Below, in pieces: positions 50,204-58,740 of a stretch of 64,000 nucleotides of DNA. Below the pieces are notes generated by a model. It did no database searches and was not told where the DNA came from. It saw only the letters and a list, made by a program, of their open reading frames with translations. Within the stretch, counting starts at the first letter, position 1. The number at the start of each line of letters is the position of its first letter. This stretch comes from Prevotella sp. GTDB lineage: Bacteria > Bacteroidota > Bacteroidia > Bacteroidales > Bacteroidaceae. The stretch spans positions 155,991 to 219,990 of the forward strand of contig SUYH01000001.1 in NCBI GenBank assembly GCA_015060535.1. Reading direction: 5' to 3'. A program made the translations under genes and the position numbers.

Positions 50204-52105
50204 TTAAGACAGCTCTACGAGTCCATCGTGTTGCTGGATGTATTCTTCGCTGATCAGCTCAGCTACTGCTGCGTTGATGGCATCCTGCGGGTAAGGTAGT
50301 GTGGCTAACTCACTGACAGGATGTGCTTTGCGGTCGGAGAGCAGCTGGAGGATATGATGGGTTGCCGATGGTGCCTCCTCGGCAGTTGACCGGCATACGT
50401 CACACTGGCCGCAGTTGTGGTCGCTATGTTCACCGAAGTATGCCAAGAGTTGACGTGAGCGACAAGGGTGGTCTGACTGGGCATAATGAATCATGGCATG
50501 AATACGCTCCTTATACTGGGCCAGACGCTCCTCGTAGACAGCAGGTGGCAACTGCACGTTTTCGCTGTCCTCACGACGCTGCATGTAACGGATGTAAGGC
50601 ATGTTGCGCTGTGGGATAAAGTGTAGCAGATGGCGCTGGGAGAGTGCTTTCAGTATCTCATAAGTCTGTGGAGGGGTGAGTCCTGCCTGCTGGGCCACGA
50701 TGCTCTCGTCTATGAAGCCGTAGTCGGCAAAAAGACCGCCATAGCTGCGCAACAGGGCCACGATGACACGTTCCTCTTGGTCTGACACCTGGTTGAGGCG
50801 ATACAGGTCGTCGCGACTGACCAGGAATCTGACACGAGCCTGATGGTCGGCTTCCTCATCGTATTCGATATAGCCTGCTCGCTCCAGCAACTGCAGCGCA
50901 GCATGTACGCGAATGGGGAAGTGATGAAAACGCTGACAGAACAGTTCGATGTTAAACTCACGACTGACACCATAGCCGTCGCCTGTGGCTATCTGGAAGA
51001 AGTAGGCTAGGTGTTCGTATACCTGACGGATATAGTCTTTCTCGGGGAAGGCCTCGCTGATGCGACGCTCCAGTTTCGCCCGGTCACCATGGTTATAGAG
51101 CAGAATGGCTTGTGCGGGGAGTCCATCGCGTCCGGCACGTCCGGCCTCCTGGAAATAGGCCTCGATGGAGTCAGGACAGTCGTAATGGACAACCAGCCGC
51201 ACGTCAGGCTTGTCAATACCCATTCCGAAGGCATTGGTGGCTACCATGATACGTGTGCGGTCCTGCTGCCAATCCTCTTGACGCTTGTCTTTCTCGGCAT
51301 GGTCCAGTCCGGCATGATAGAAGGTGGCACTGAGACCGGCTTCCATGAGGTATTCGGCAACCTCACGGGCACGACGACGACTGCGCACATAGACAATGGC
51401 AGCCCCTTGGTAGAGTTGGAACAGGTGTACCAGTTCTTCGGGCTTGTCGTGCGTCTGGCTGACCAGATAAGTCAGGTTCTTGCGCTCAAACGACATGCGG
51501 AAGACATGGAAAGACGTCTCTTCCTGTTTATCGCGGGCTTTTAATTTCAGAATAATATCGTCAACCACAGCGGGAGTAGCCGTAGCCGTCAAGGCCAGCA
51601 CCGGAGCTTCGGGATGGATGTCGCGAATCTTGGCAATCTCCAGGTATGAGGGACGGAAATCATAGCCCCATTGGGAGATGCAGTGAGCCTCGTCAACCGT
51701 GATGAAGGAGATGCGCATGTGACGCAACTTGGTCTGGAAGAGCGGTGAGGACAGACGTTCGGGCGATACATAGAGCAATTTGACACCACCGAAAATGCAG
51801 TTCTCCAGGATGCGCAGGATATCGTTCTGTTGTAAACCGCTGTAGATGGCCTCCGCACGTATGCCCAGCCGTTGGAGGTGTTGCACCTGGTCCTTCATCA
51901 GTGCGATCAGTGGGGTGACCACGAGACATACCCCTTCCATAGACAGTGCTGGCACCTGAAAGGTGATGGACTTACCACCACCAGTAGGCATCAGTCCCAG
52001 TGTGTCGTGACCACTGCCTATAGACTCGATGATTTGCTGCTGAATGCCGCGAAAGTCATCGTAGCCCCAATATCGGTTCAGAATCTGCCTATAGCTGCTC
52101 TTCAT
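50204..52105 (-). CDS. recQ: ATP-dependent DNA helicase RecQ
   Basis: 633 aa. Helicase motif I is M-P-T-G-G-G-K-S (39-46), motif II V-D-E-A-H-C, and motif VI Q-E-A-G-R-A-G-R-D-G. A zinc-binding region C-R-S-R-Q...C-G-Q-C-D-V-C ends the RecQ-Ct region; no clear HRDC domain follows. It unwinds DNA in recombinational repair. Its start lies 17 bases inside the end of recJ, so the two repair genes are translationally coupled. Confidence 0.95.
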   Translation of the reverse strand: MKSSYRQILNRYWGYDDFRGIQQQIIESIGSGHDTLGLMPTGGGKSITFQVPALSMEGVCLVVTPLIALMKDQVQHLQRLGIRAEAIYSGLQQNDILRILENCIFGGVKLLYVSPERLSSPLFQTKLRHMRISFITVDEAHCISQWGYDFRPSYLEIAKIRDIHPEAPVLALTATATPAVVDDIILKLKARDKQEETSFHVFRMSFERKNLTYLVSQTHDKPEELVHLFQLYQGAAIVYVRSRRRAREVAEYLMEAGLSATFYHAGLDHAEKDKRQEDWQQDRTRIMVATNAFGMGIDKPDVRLVVHYDCPDSIEAYFQEAGRAGRDGLPAQAILLYNHGDRAKLERRISEAFPEKDYIRQVYEHLAYFFQIATGDGYGVSREFNIELFCQRFHHFPIRVHAALQLLERAGYIEYDEEADHQARVRFLVSRDDLYRLNQVSDQEERVIVALLRSYGGLFADYGFIDESIVAQQAGLTPPQTYEILKALSQRHLLHFIPQRNMPYIRYMQRREDSENVQLPPAVYEERLAQYKERIHAMIHYAQSDHPCRSRQLLAYFGEHSDHNCGQCDVCRSTAEEAPSATHHILQLLSDRKAHPVSELATLPYPQDAINAAVAELISEEYIQQHDGLVELS

Positions 52106-53822
52106 CCTCGGTAGGACGGATGTCTTCTATCTGTAGCTGTATCTCACCGCGCTTGTAGGTGTTCTCCTCGATGGTGTATACGATATCGAACGAGCCCTTA
52201 CTCTTGATGTAGCGAGCGGCAGCCGACTGTCCAAAGGCGATGCCGTTCATGACAACAGCCGACTTGGAGTCGACCAGCTCGAGTTTGATATGCTCCTGAT
52301 GGCGACCTACCACCTTGGACGTGCCGTAGTCATAGACACGACGCGTCAGGAACAGGGGCTTGGCATTGCCTGGTCCATGGGGGGCGAGTCGCTTCAACTC
52401 GTTGAGCAGGCGCTTGGAGATGTCCTGGAAGTTAAGCTCCATGTCGATATCCATGGTCTGTTGCGTCTGTTCGGGCAGGATGTGGTTGTTGACATATTCC
52501 TGAAAACGGCGTCGGAACTCAGGGATATTCTCCTGACGAAGTGTCAGACCTACTGCATAGGTGTGGCCTCCGAAGTTCTCCAGCAGGTCACGGCATGACT
52601 TCACCGCATCGTAGATATCGAAGCCTGCCACTGAACGGGCAGAGCCAGAGGCAATGCCATCGATGATGGTCAGTACTACCGTAGGACGGAAATACAGTTC
52701 CGTCAGTCGGGAAGCTACGATGCCCACCACGCCTTTCTTCCAGCCTTCGTCGTAGAGCACGATACTCTGCATGTGCTGCTGGCTCTCCAGACGGGCTACA
52801 ATCTCGTTGGCCTCTTCGGTCATCTGCTTGTCGACATCCTTGCGTTGTTCGTTCAGCTCATTGATGCGCGTAGCATCGGTCAGCGCCTTCTGCAAGTCGC
52901 GTTCTACCAGCAACTCGACCGCTTCACGGCCGTTCTGCATGCGTCCTGAGGCGTTGATGCGCGGACCAATCTTGAACATGATCTCTGTCATGGTCAGTTC
53001 ACGGTTGGTGAGACCGCAGATCTCGATGATCGCTTTCAGTCCCGTGCTGGGGTTCTGGTTGAGCTGTTTCAGACCATGGAAGGCTAGGATGCGGTTCTCA
53101 CTCTCCACCGGCACCAGGTCGGCAGCAATAGATACTGCACAAAAATCGAGTAGGGGGATGAGGCGTGCGAAGGGGATGCCATTGTTCTTGGCAAAGGCCT
53201 GCATCAGTTTAAAGCCTACCCCACATCCACACAGGTGTTTGAAGGGATAGGTGGAATCGACGCGCTTAGGATTGAGAATGGCTACTGCTGGTGGCAATTC
53301 GTCATCAGGCACGTGATGATCGCAGATGATGAAATCGATGCCCCGCTGTTTGGCATAGGCAATCTCCTCGATGGCCTTGATGCCGCAGTCGAGCACAATG
53401 ATGAGTTTTACTCCTGTCTCTGCTGCATAGTCTACTCCCTGTCGGCTTACCCCATAGCCCTCGCCTTCGCGGTTGGGAATGTAATAGTCGATGTTCGAAT
53501 AGAACTGTTGCAGAAACTTATAGACCAATGCAACCGCCGTACAGCCGTCAACATCGTAGTCACCATAGACCATGATGCGCTCCTTGCGCCCCATTGCGTC
53601 GTTCAGACGGTCTACTGCTACGTCCATGTCGTTCATCAGGAACGGGTCTATCAGTTCGCTGAGCATCGGGCGGAAGAATCGCTTCGCTGCGCTCTCCGTC
53701 TTGATGCCGCGCTGAATGAGTAAACCGGCCAGAACGGGACTCATCCCGATCTTCTCGGCCAGTTCCTTAGCCGCCTGCTGTCTTTCCGGTGTAGGAGGTT
53801 CGTAATTCCATTTAAATTGCAT
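52089..53822 (-). CDS. recJ: Single-stranded-DNA-specific exonuclease RecJ
   Basis: 577 aa of the DHH phosphoesterase family. Motif I is Y-G-D88-Y-D90-V-D92-G, the D-H-H motif is I-I-C-D-H-H-V-P, and the G-G-H motif is N-F-G-G-H-T-Y-A-V-G. It degrades single-stranded DNA 5'-3', normally with RecQ. It overlaps recQ by 17 bases. Confidence 0.95.
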   Translation of the reverse strand: MQFKWNYEPPTPERQQAAKELAEKIGMSPVLAGLLIQRGIKTESAAKRFFRPMLSELIDPFLMNDMDVAVDRLNDAMGRKERIMVYGDYDVDGCTAVALVYKFLQQFYSNIDYYIPNREGEGYGVSRQGVDYAAETGVKLIIVLDCGIKAIEEIAYAKQRGIDFIICDHHVPDDELPPAVAILNPKRVDSTYPFKHLCGCGVGFKLMQAFAKNNGIPFARLIPLLDFCAVSIAADLVPVESENRILAFHGLKQLNQNPSTGLKAIIEICGLTNRELTMTEIMFKIGPRINASGRMQNGREAVELLVERDLQKALTDATRINELNEQRKDVDKQMTEEANEIVARLESQQHMQSIVLYDEGWKKGVVGIVASRLTELYFRPTVVLTIIDGIASGSARSVAGFDIYDAVKSCRDLLENFGGHTYAVGLTLRQENIPEFRRRFQEYVNNHILPEQTQQTMDIDMELNFQDISKRLLNELKRLAPHGPGNAKPLFLTRRVYDYGTSKVVGRHQEHIKLELVDSKSAVVMNGIAFGQSAAARYIKSKGSFDIVYTIEENTYKRGEIQLQIEDIRPTEDEEQL

Positions 53823-53862
53823 TTATGTTTGTATTTTCTTGTCGGTATGGAAATCGGCAAGA

Positions 53863-54456
53863 CTACTCCACATAGTCCATCTTGACCACGATGACACGAA
53901 TCTGCTGGTTCTTCTTCTTGGTCTGAACCTTGGCGATGTGCCAATCGGAGGGGAAGAAAATGACAAATTGACCGCCTTTGACATTGAAGAAATGCGTCTT
54001 CTCGCGCACGTAGTGATAGCGCATGACATCCTTCTTCTCGTCATAAGGCTGACTGACGGTGCTTGACTCATGATCAAGCAAGGCAAAGCCCTCAGTACCT
54101 CGAACCACCAACTGGAAGTCTATCTTGCGGCGATGACTCTCGGTGTTTCGCTTCTCCAATGGACTGTTCTCCGAATCCTCAACACTGGCAACAAGTGTAG
54201 AATTGGGGATAGGATGCTTGCCCTTGGGGATGGTCTCCAGATCGGTGTCACGCAACCACTGAAAGAGAGTCTCCCATTGCTTTGTATTCTTTTTGTACTG
54301 AGAATAGAACTCGCTGGTGTTTAGTGTTTTATGCGGTTTTGCTTTAGTAAATCCGCAGCGCCAATCACCTTGTTTTAACCATTGGCGGGCATCGTCTTGT
54401 GCTGAGGTGGCCAGCACCATCAGACACACGGTCAGTAAGACGGTCAACCGTTTCAT
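53863..54456 (-). CDS. YhcH/YjgK/YiaL family protein with signal peptide
   Basis: 197 aa. The signal peptide is M-K-R-L-T-V-L-L-T-V-C-L-M-V-L-A-T-S-A. The DUF386 cupin-like core shows S-H-R-R-K-I-D-F-Q-L-V-V-R-G, E-G-F-A-L-L and F-F-P-S-D-W-H-I-A, with histidines that may bind metal. Most relatives are cytoplasmic and linked to sialic acid or sugar catabolism; here it should be periplasmic. Substrate unknown. Confidence 0.85.
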   Translation of the reverse strand: MKRLTVLLTVCLMVLATSAQDDARQWLKQGDWRCGFTKAKPHKTLNTSEFYSQYKKNTKQWETLFQWLRDTDLETIPKGKHPIPNSTLVASVEDSENSPLEKRNTESHRRKIDFQLVVRGTEGFALLDHESSTVSQPYDEKKDVMRYHYVREKTHFFNVKGGQFVIFFPSDWHIAKVQTKKKNQQIRVIVVKMDYVE

Positions 54457-54475
54457 AGCTTACCTTTGTTTACAC

Positions 54476-55681
54476 TTACAATCCTAACTTCTTGCGGATC
54501 TCAGCAGGGATGGCGTTCTTGTTGACGAGGAAGTCCATCGTGTTGGCAGCTATGAAGGTCTTGGTCATATACCAAATACCCTTGTAATCACCAGTCTCAC
54601 CCCATGAGTTCTGTACCATATAGTACTCCTTGCCGTTCTGATCCTTGGCTACACCAAAGATATGCATGCCGTGATCGTCAGTCAGCTGCCAGTTGTCGAA
54701 ACGCTCCTGGCGCATCTCCTGAGTAGGAACAATCTCGGGAACAGTGCAGCCCAGGGAGTCGATGATATCGCGCTTCTTGGTAGCGGTCATCTTCAGCCAT
54801 TTGGCCATATCGCTGCCTTGCAGGCTCTGCGTCTTCTTGTCGTCAACGGCATAGGCCAAACCCTTACGGGTGAAACCGGGTTCGCTGACATCACCGCCCC
54901 AAGCGATGGTGTAGCCCTGCTCGATGGCATTGTCGATAATCTGCATCATCTCGTCCATTGGCACGTTATAGCTCAGTGGGAAGCGCCAGTTGTCCTGTAC
55001 CTCTACGGCAAAGGCAGTGTAGAAAGGATGGTGGGTATAGCTGGTGATGCTCACATAATCGTCGAGGTTGATGCCCAGAGAGGCCATGAAGCTCTTCGGA
55101 GTATACTCCTTGCCCTCGAAGGTGAACTTCTCAGGACATTTGCCCAGATAAGCATCGAGAATACCCTGCATACCCTTCTTCCAGGCGTTGCTGAGCTTTT
55201 TGGCGTCGCTCTTGGCAACAGCGTTTACGTAGGGAGAGAGTACTGTGAAGAACTCGTTGAAGTTGTTCAGAGAGTCACCATAAAGTGATCCGGGGAAAGG
55301 CATGGCATCAATGGGGCAGATACCGTGATTCTTCAGGGTTGAGAGCACGTCCTCGGCACTTCCGCCCTGTGCAAACTGGCAGTCACCATGATAGCGAACC
55401 ACCTGGATGGCACGTTCCAGATACGTCTTGTTGGCTACGAAAGCCTCGCAGAGGGTGTACTTCTTGCCTGTAGCCTTCAGAATCTCGGCCTCGAAATACG
55501 ACAAGGTAGAGTAGTCCCAACACGTGCCCGAGCGGTTTTGGTCCTTAATGGAAGTGATAGGATTCTCCTTGATAACTGTGAACACAGGTTTGTTCTGGTT
55601 CTTTGCGGGAGCCTTCTTCTTGGCTGCCGATGCACTGACGGCGATCAAAGCCACGAGTGCGAATGTGATTAGTCTTCTCAT
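54476..55681 (-). CDS. C1 family peptidase, bleomycin hydrolase/PepC-like, secreted
   Basis: 401 aa with a signal peptide (M-R-R-L-I-T-F-A-L-V-A-L-I-A-V-S-A-S-A). The catalytic cysteine is C54 in N-R-S-G-T-C-W-D-Y-S, the histidine is in D-D-H-G-M-H-I-F-G-V, and the asparagine is in V-Q-N-S-W-G. The layout fits the C1B aminopeptidase C/bleomycin hydrolase group, but located outside the cytoplasm. It shares its direction with the M24 peptidase gene 18 bases upstream of its start, suggesting a peptide-degrading pair. Confidence 0.9.
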   Translation of the reverse strand: MRRLITFALVALIAVSASAAKKKAPAKNQNKPVFTVIKENPITSIKDQNRSGTCWDYSTLSYFEAEILKATGKKYTLCEAFVANKTYLERAIQVVRYHGDCQFAQGGSAEDVLSTLKNHGICPIDAMPFPGSLYGDSLNNFNEFFTVLSPYVNAVAKSDAKKLSNAWKKGMQGILDAYLGKCPEKFTFEGKEYTPKSFMASLGINLDDYVSITSYTHHPFYTAFAVEVQDNWRFPLSYNVPMDEMMQIIDNAIEQGYTIAWGGDVSEPGFTRKGLAYAVDDKKTQSLQGSDMAKWLKMTATKKRDIIDSLGCTVPEIVPTQEMRQERFDNWQLTDDHGMHIFGVAKDQNGKEYYMVQNSWGETGDYKGIWYMTKTFIAANTMDFLVNKNAIPAEIRKKLGL

Positions 55682-55699
55682 TGTCTTTTTCTTTTTTTA

Positions 55700-57112
55700 T
55701 TATTGATTATTTTTCATAAATTCTTCCAGTTCCGCAGGATGGTACGGAATGCGCTTGCTGCCTAAGAAGCGACAGCCGTCCTGCGTGATTAATACATCGT
55801 CCTCAATGCGGATACCGCCGAAGTCTTTGTAGGTCTCGAGCTTGTCGAAGTTCAAGAACTCTTTGCAATGTCCTGATGCGCGCCACTCGTCAATCAGAGC
55901 GGGGATAAAGTAGATACCGGGTTCGTCAGTCACCACAAAGCCCTCCTGTAGGCGACGGCCCATGCGCAGGCAGTTGGTACCGAACTGTTCCAGGTTAGGA
56001 CGGGTCTCCTCGTCGAAACCGACGTATATCTGTCCCAGTCCCTCCATGTCGTGAACGTCCATGCCCATCATGTGACCCAATCCGTGGGGCAGGAACATGG
56101 CGTGAGCACCAGCACGTACGGCTTCTTCGGTGTCACCGCGCATCAGACCGAGTTCCTTCAGCCGGTCGGTCATCATACGACAGACGGCAAAGTGGACATC
56201 CATATAGCGTACACCGGGCTTAGCCACCTCAAGCACGTAGTCATGGCAAGCTTCAACGATGGAGTATATTTCCAACTGGCGTTGGGTAAACTTACCTGTG
56301 ACAGGCATCGTGCGCGTGTGGTCGGAACAGTAGTCGTCCAATTCGCATCCGGCATCGCAGAGGGCTAAGCGTCCTGCCTCTAATTTTGCTTCTGAAGGAT
56401 TGCCGTGCATAATCTCGCCATGCTGGGAGAAGATGGTCGCAAAACTCACCTGGTTAGCCAATGAACGGGCAATGCCATCCACTTGACCTCCAATAAAGCG
56501 TTCGGTGACACCTGGTCGGATCAGCAATTGAGCTGTGGTATGCATCGCATAACCTACGTCGCAAGCCCGGTCAATAGCTTCAATCTCTTGTGCTTCTTTG
56601 GTTGAACGCATCTTTACAACTGCTTGAATAAGAGTGAGTGATGCGGCCTCCTTTTGCTTTGAAGGATGGATGCCCAGCAAGTCCATGATCTGTATTTTCG
56701 TGTCGAAACGATATGGGGGGAGGAAGTGGATGTTTTCGCGCAGGGACTGACGGTTTCCTGACTTCTTGCAGATTGCATTCTTAATTGCAGATAGCGGGGC
56801 TGTGTGTGCAACACCAACCTCAAAAGCAAGCATCTTGACTGATGGCGTGAATCCCATCCATACAATATCCTCTACATCAATATCATCGCCAAATAGCCAT
56901 TCCTCATCGTTGTCGATGTCAATGACACCTACCAGTCCATTGCGGTGCTGACCGAAATAGTAGATGAACGATGAGTCCTGACGCATGGGTGCGTAGCAGT
57001 TTGCGGGATAGTTGGCGGGTGCATCATTATTGCCAAAGAGGATAATCACCCCTTTGCCCACCAGTTTCTTCAGTTCTGAGCGTCTCCGAATATACGTTTC
57101 TTGACTAAACAT
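55700..57112 (-). CDS. M24 family Xaa-Pro aminopeptidase
   Basis: 470 aa. The metal-binding residues of the pita-bread fold are visible: D in C-D-A-G-C-E-L-D-D-Y, D in S-D-H-T-R-T-M-P-V, H in H-G-L-G-H-M-M-G, E in T-D-E-P-G-I-Y-F and E in G-I-R-I-E-D-D. The N-terminal creatinase-like domain (about 1-170) fits aminopeptidase P. It removes N-terminal residues ahead of proline. It is divergent from the patatin gene across a 91-base promoter region. Confidence 0.93.
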   Translation of the reverse strand: MFSQETYIRRRSELKKLVGKGVIILFGNNDAPANYPANCYAPMRQDSSFIYYFGQHRNGLVGVIDIDNDEEWLFGDDIDVEDIVWMGFTPSVKMLAFEVGVAHTAPLSAIKNAICKKSGNRQSLRENIHFLPPYRFDTKIQIMDLLGIHPSKQKEAASLTLIQAVVKMRSTKEAQEIEAIDRACDVGYAMHTTAQLLIRPGVTERFIGGQVDGIARSLANQVSFATIFSQHGEIMHGNPSEAKLEAGRLALCDAGCELDDYCSDHTRTMPVTGKFTQRQLEIYSIVEACHDYVLEVAKPGVRYMDVHFAVCRMMTDRLKELGLMRGDTEEAVRAGAHAMFLPHGLGHMMGMDVHDMEGLGQIYVGFDEETRPNLEQFGTNCLRMGRRLQEGFVVTDEPGIYFIPALIDEWRASGHCKEFLNFDKLETYKDFGGIRIEDDVLITQDGCRFLGSKRIPYHPAELEEFMKNNQ

Positions 57113-57147
57113 TTCCTAAAAAGCGGTTAGTTTGTTCATTTTGTTCG

Positions 57148-57185
57148 CAAAGTTACACATTATTTATTTATTTGCACTATCTTTG
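57148..57185. promoter_or_regulatory. Divergent promoters for M24 peptidase (-) and patatin (+)
   Basis: - strand TAACTTTG at 57155-57148 and + strand TATCTTTG at 57178-57185 are good -7 boxes. The -33 boxes are weak in both. Confidence 0.6.
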
Positions 57186-57203
57186 CACCTAAAAAGTATT
57201 AAA

Positions 57204-58052
57204 ATGCAGATAACATCCAACACAGGACTGGTTCTCGAAGGGGGTGGAATGCGTGGAGTTTTCACTTCTGGGGTGCTCGATGCGCTGATGAAGCATGAGG
57301 TGTATTTCCCTTATGTAGTGGCAGTTTCAGCGGGTGCATGCAATGGTTTGTCGTATATGAGTCGACAGCCCAGACGTGCCCGTTGGTCGAATATCGACAT
57401 GCTGCAGAAATACGACTATATTTCGCTGAAGAGTCTGATTGTGAATGGCAGCATCTTCGATCCCAATATTCTATACGAGCGTTTTCCGGAGGAGTTTATC
57501 CCCTTTGACTATGAGACCTACGAGCAGAATAAGGCCGTCTTTGAGATGGTGACAACCAACTGTAGGACAGGCCGAGCCATGTATCTGTCGGAGCGACACG
57601 ACCATCACCGGCTGACGCAGATTGCGAAGGCAAGCAGTTCGCTGCCTTTTGTCGCACAAATCACTGAAGTGGATGGCATCCCGATGTTGGATGGGGGCAT
57701 TGTGGACAGCATTCCTATCGTACGTAGCATTGATACGGGCCATCAGGAGAATGTGGTGGTGCTGACGCGAAACCGTGGGTATCGCTCGTCGGCGCCTGAC
57801 ATCAAGATGCCTCGCTTTGTCTATAAGGAGTATCCGCGTCTGCGTGTCGCTTTGAGTCGGCGTACTGAGGAATACAACAAGCAACTGGAGCTGATAGAAC
57901 GTATGGAGGATTGGGGCGAGGTCATCGTGATTCGTCCCGAACGTCCCATGGAAGTAGGGCGTATCTGTCAAGATGTGGAGAAACTGGAACGCCTCTACGA
58001 AGAAGGGTTTCGGTTGGGTGAGCAGTTTATTCTTTCAGCAAATCTGGCCTGA
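57204..58052 (+). CDS. Patatin-like phospholipase (YjjU-like)
   Basis: 282 aa from [10 protein letters not shown]; the upstream open frame to 57132 overlaps the promoter. The oxyanion hole is G-G-G-M-R-G (13-18), the nucleophile S42 is in V-S-A-G-A (alanine replaces the first glycine of G-x-S-x-G), and the aspartate is in M-L-D-G-G-I-V-D. It is predicted to hydrolyse acyl esters of lipids in the cytoplasm or at the inner membrane. The last 26 bases overlap the end of the convergent trmD gene. Confidence 0.9.
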   Translation: MQITSNTGLVLEGGGMRGVFTSGVLDALMKHEVYFPYVVAVSAGACNGLSYMSRQPRRARWSNIDMLQKYDYISLKSLIVNGSIFDPNILYERFPEEFIPFDYETYEQNKAVFEMVTTNCRTGRAMYLSERHDHHRLTQIAKASSSLPFVAQITEVDGIPMLDGGIVDSIPIVRSIDTGHQENVVVLTRNRGYRSSAPDIKMPRFVYKEYPRLRVALSRRTEEYNKQLELIERMEDWGEVIVIRPERPMEVGRICQDVEKLERLYEEGFRLGEQFILSANLA

Positions 58053-58704
58053 GTCTGCGGGTACGTTCCATAGCCTGCTCCAATTCCCAGTTGCGAATCT
58101 TGGCTTCATTGCCGGAGAGCAGGATCTCTGGCACCTTCCATCCTTTATAGTCGGCAGGACGTGTGTAGATAGGAGCCGCCAACAGGTCATCCTGGAAACA
58201 GTCAGAGAGGGCAGACTGTTCGTCGCCTATCACGCCAGGCACCACGCGTACAATAGCATCGGCAATCATTGCTGCCACCAGTTCGCCTCCCGTCAATACG
58301 AAGTCGCCAATTGATATCTCCTTGGTAATCAGATGGTCACGAACACGCTGGTCGATGCCCTTATAGTGACCGGCCAGGATAATCAAGTTACCTTTCAGTG
58401 ACAGTTCGTTGGCCATGTGCTGGTCGAAACGCTCCCCGTCGGGTGAGGTAAAGATGACCTCATCATAGTCGCGCTCGGCCTTCAGTGCCGTGATGCAACG
58501 GTCAATGGGCTCGCATTGCATGACCATGCCTGCTGAACCGCCATAGGGATAGTCGTCAACGCGACGCCACTTGTCGAGTGTGTAGTCGCGTAGGTTATGC
58601 AGACGGATTTCTGCTAATCCTTTTTTCTCGGCACGTGCCAGGATGCTCTCATGGACGAATCCTTCGAGCATCTCTGGTAATACCGTGATGATATCTATAC
58701 GCAT
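58027..58704 (-). CDS. trmD: tRNA (guanine-37-N1)-methyltransferase
   Basis: 225 aa of the SPOUT family. Family motifs: [24 protein letters not shown] and [11 protein letters not shown]. It methylates G37 of tRNAs reading CNN codons with SAM, preventing frameshifts. Not next to rpsP/rplS here, as often in Bacteroidetes. The 3' end overlaps the patatin gene on the opposite strand. Confidence 0.95.
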   Translation of the reverse strand: MRIDIITVLPEMLEGFVHESILARAEKKGLAEIRLHNLRDYTLDKWRRVDDYPYGGSAGMVMQCEPIDRCITALKAERDYDEVIFTSPDGERFDQHMANELSLKGNLIILAGHYKGIDQRVRDHLITKEISIGDFVLTGGELVAAMIADAIVRVVPGVIGDEQSALSDCFQDDLLAAPIYTRPADYKGWKVPEILLSGNEAKIRNWELEQAMERTRRLRPDLLKE

Positions 58705-58712
58705 TCAGAATA

Positions 58713-58740
58713 ATTCTTCATTCTTCACTCTTCACTTAAC
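58713..58740. repeat. ATTCTTC heptamer array at carB stop
   Basis: Units ATTCTTC, ATTCTTC, ACTCTTC, ACTTAAC fill the gap between carB and trmD and include the carB stop. Confidence 0.65.
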
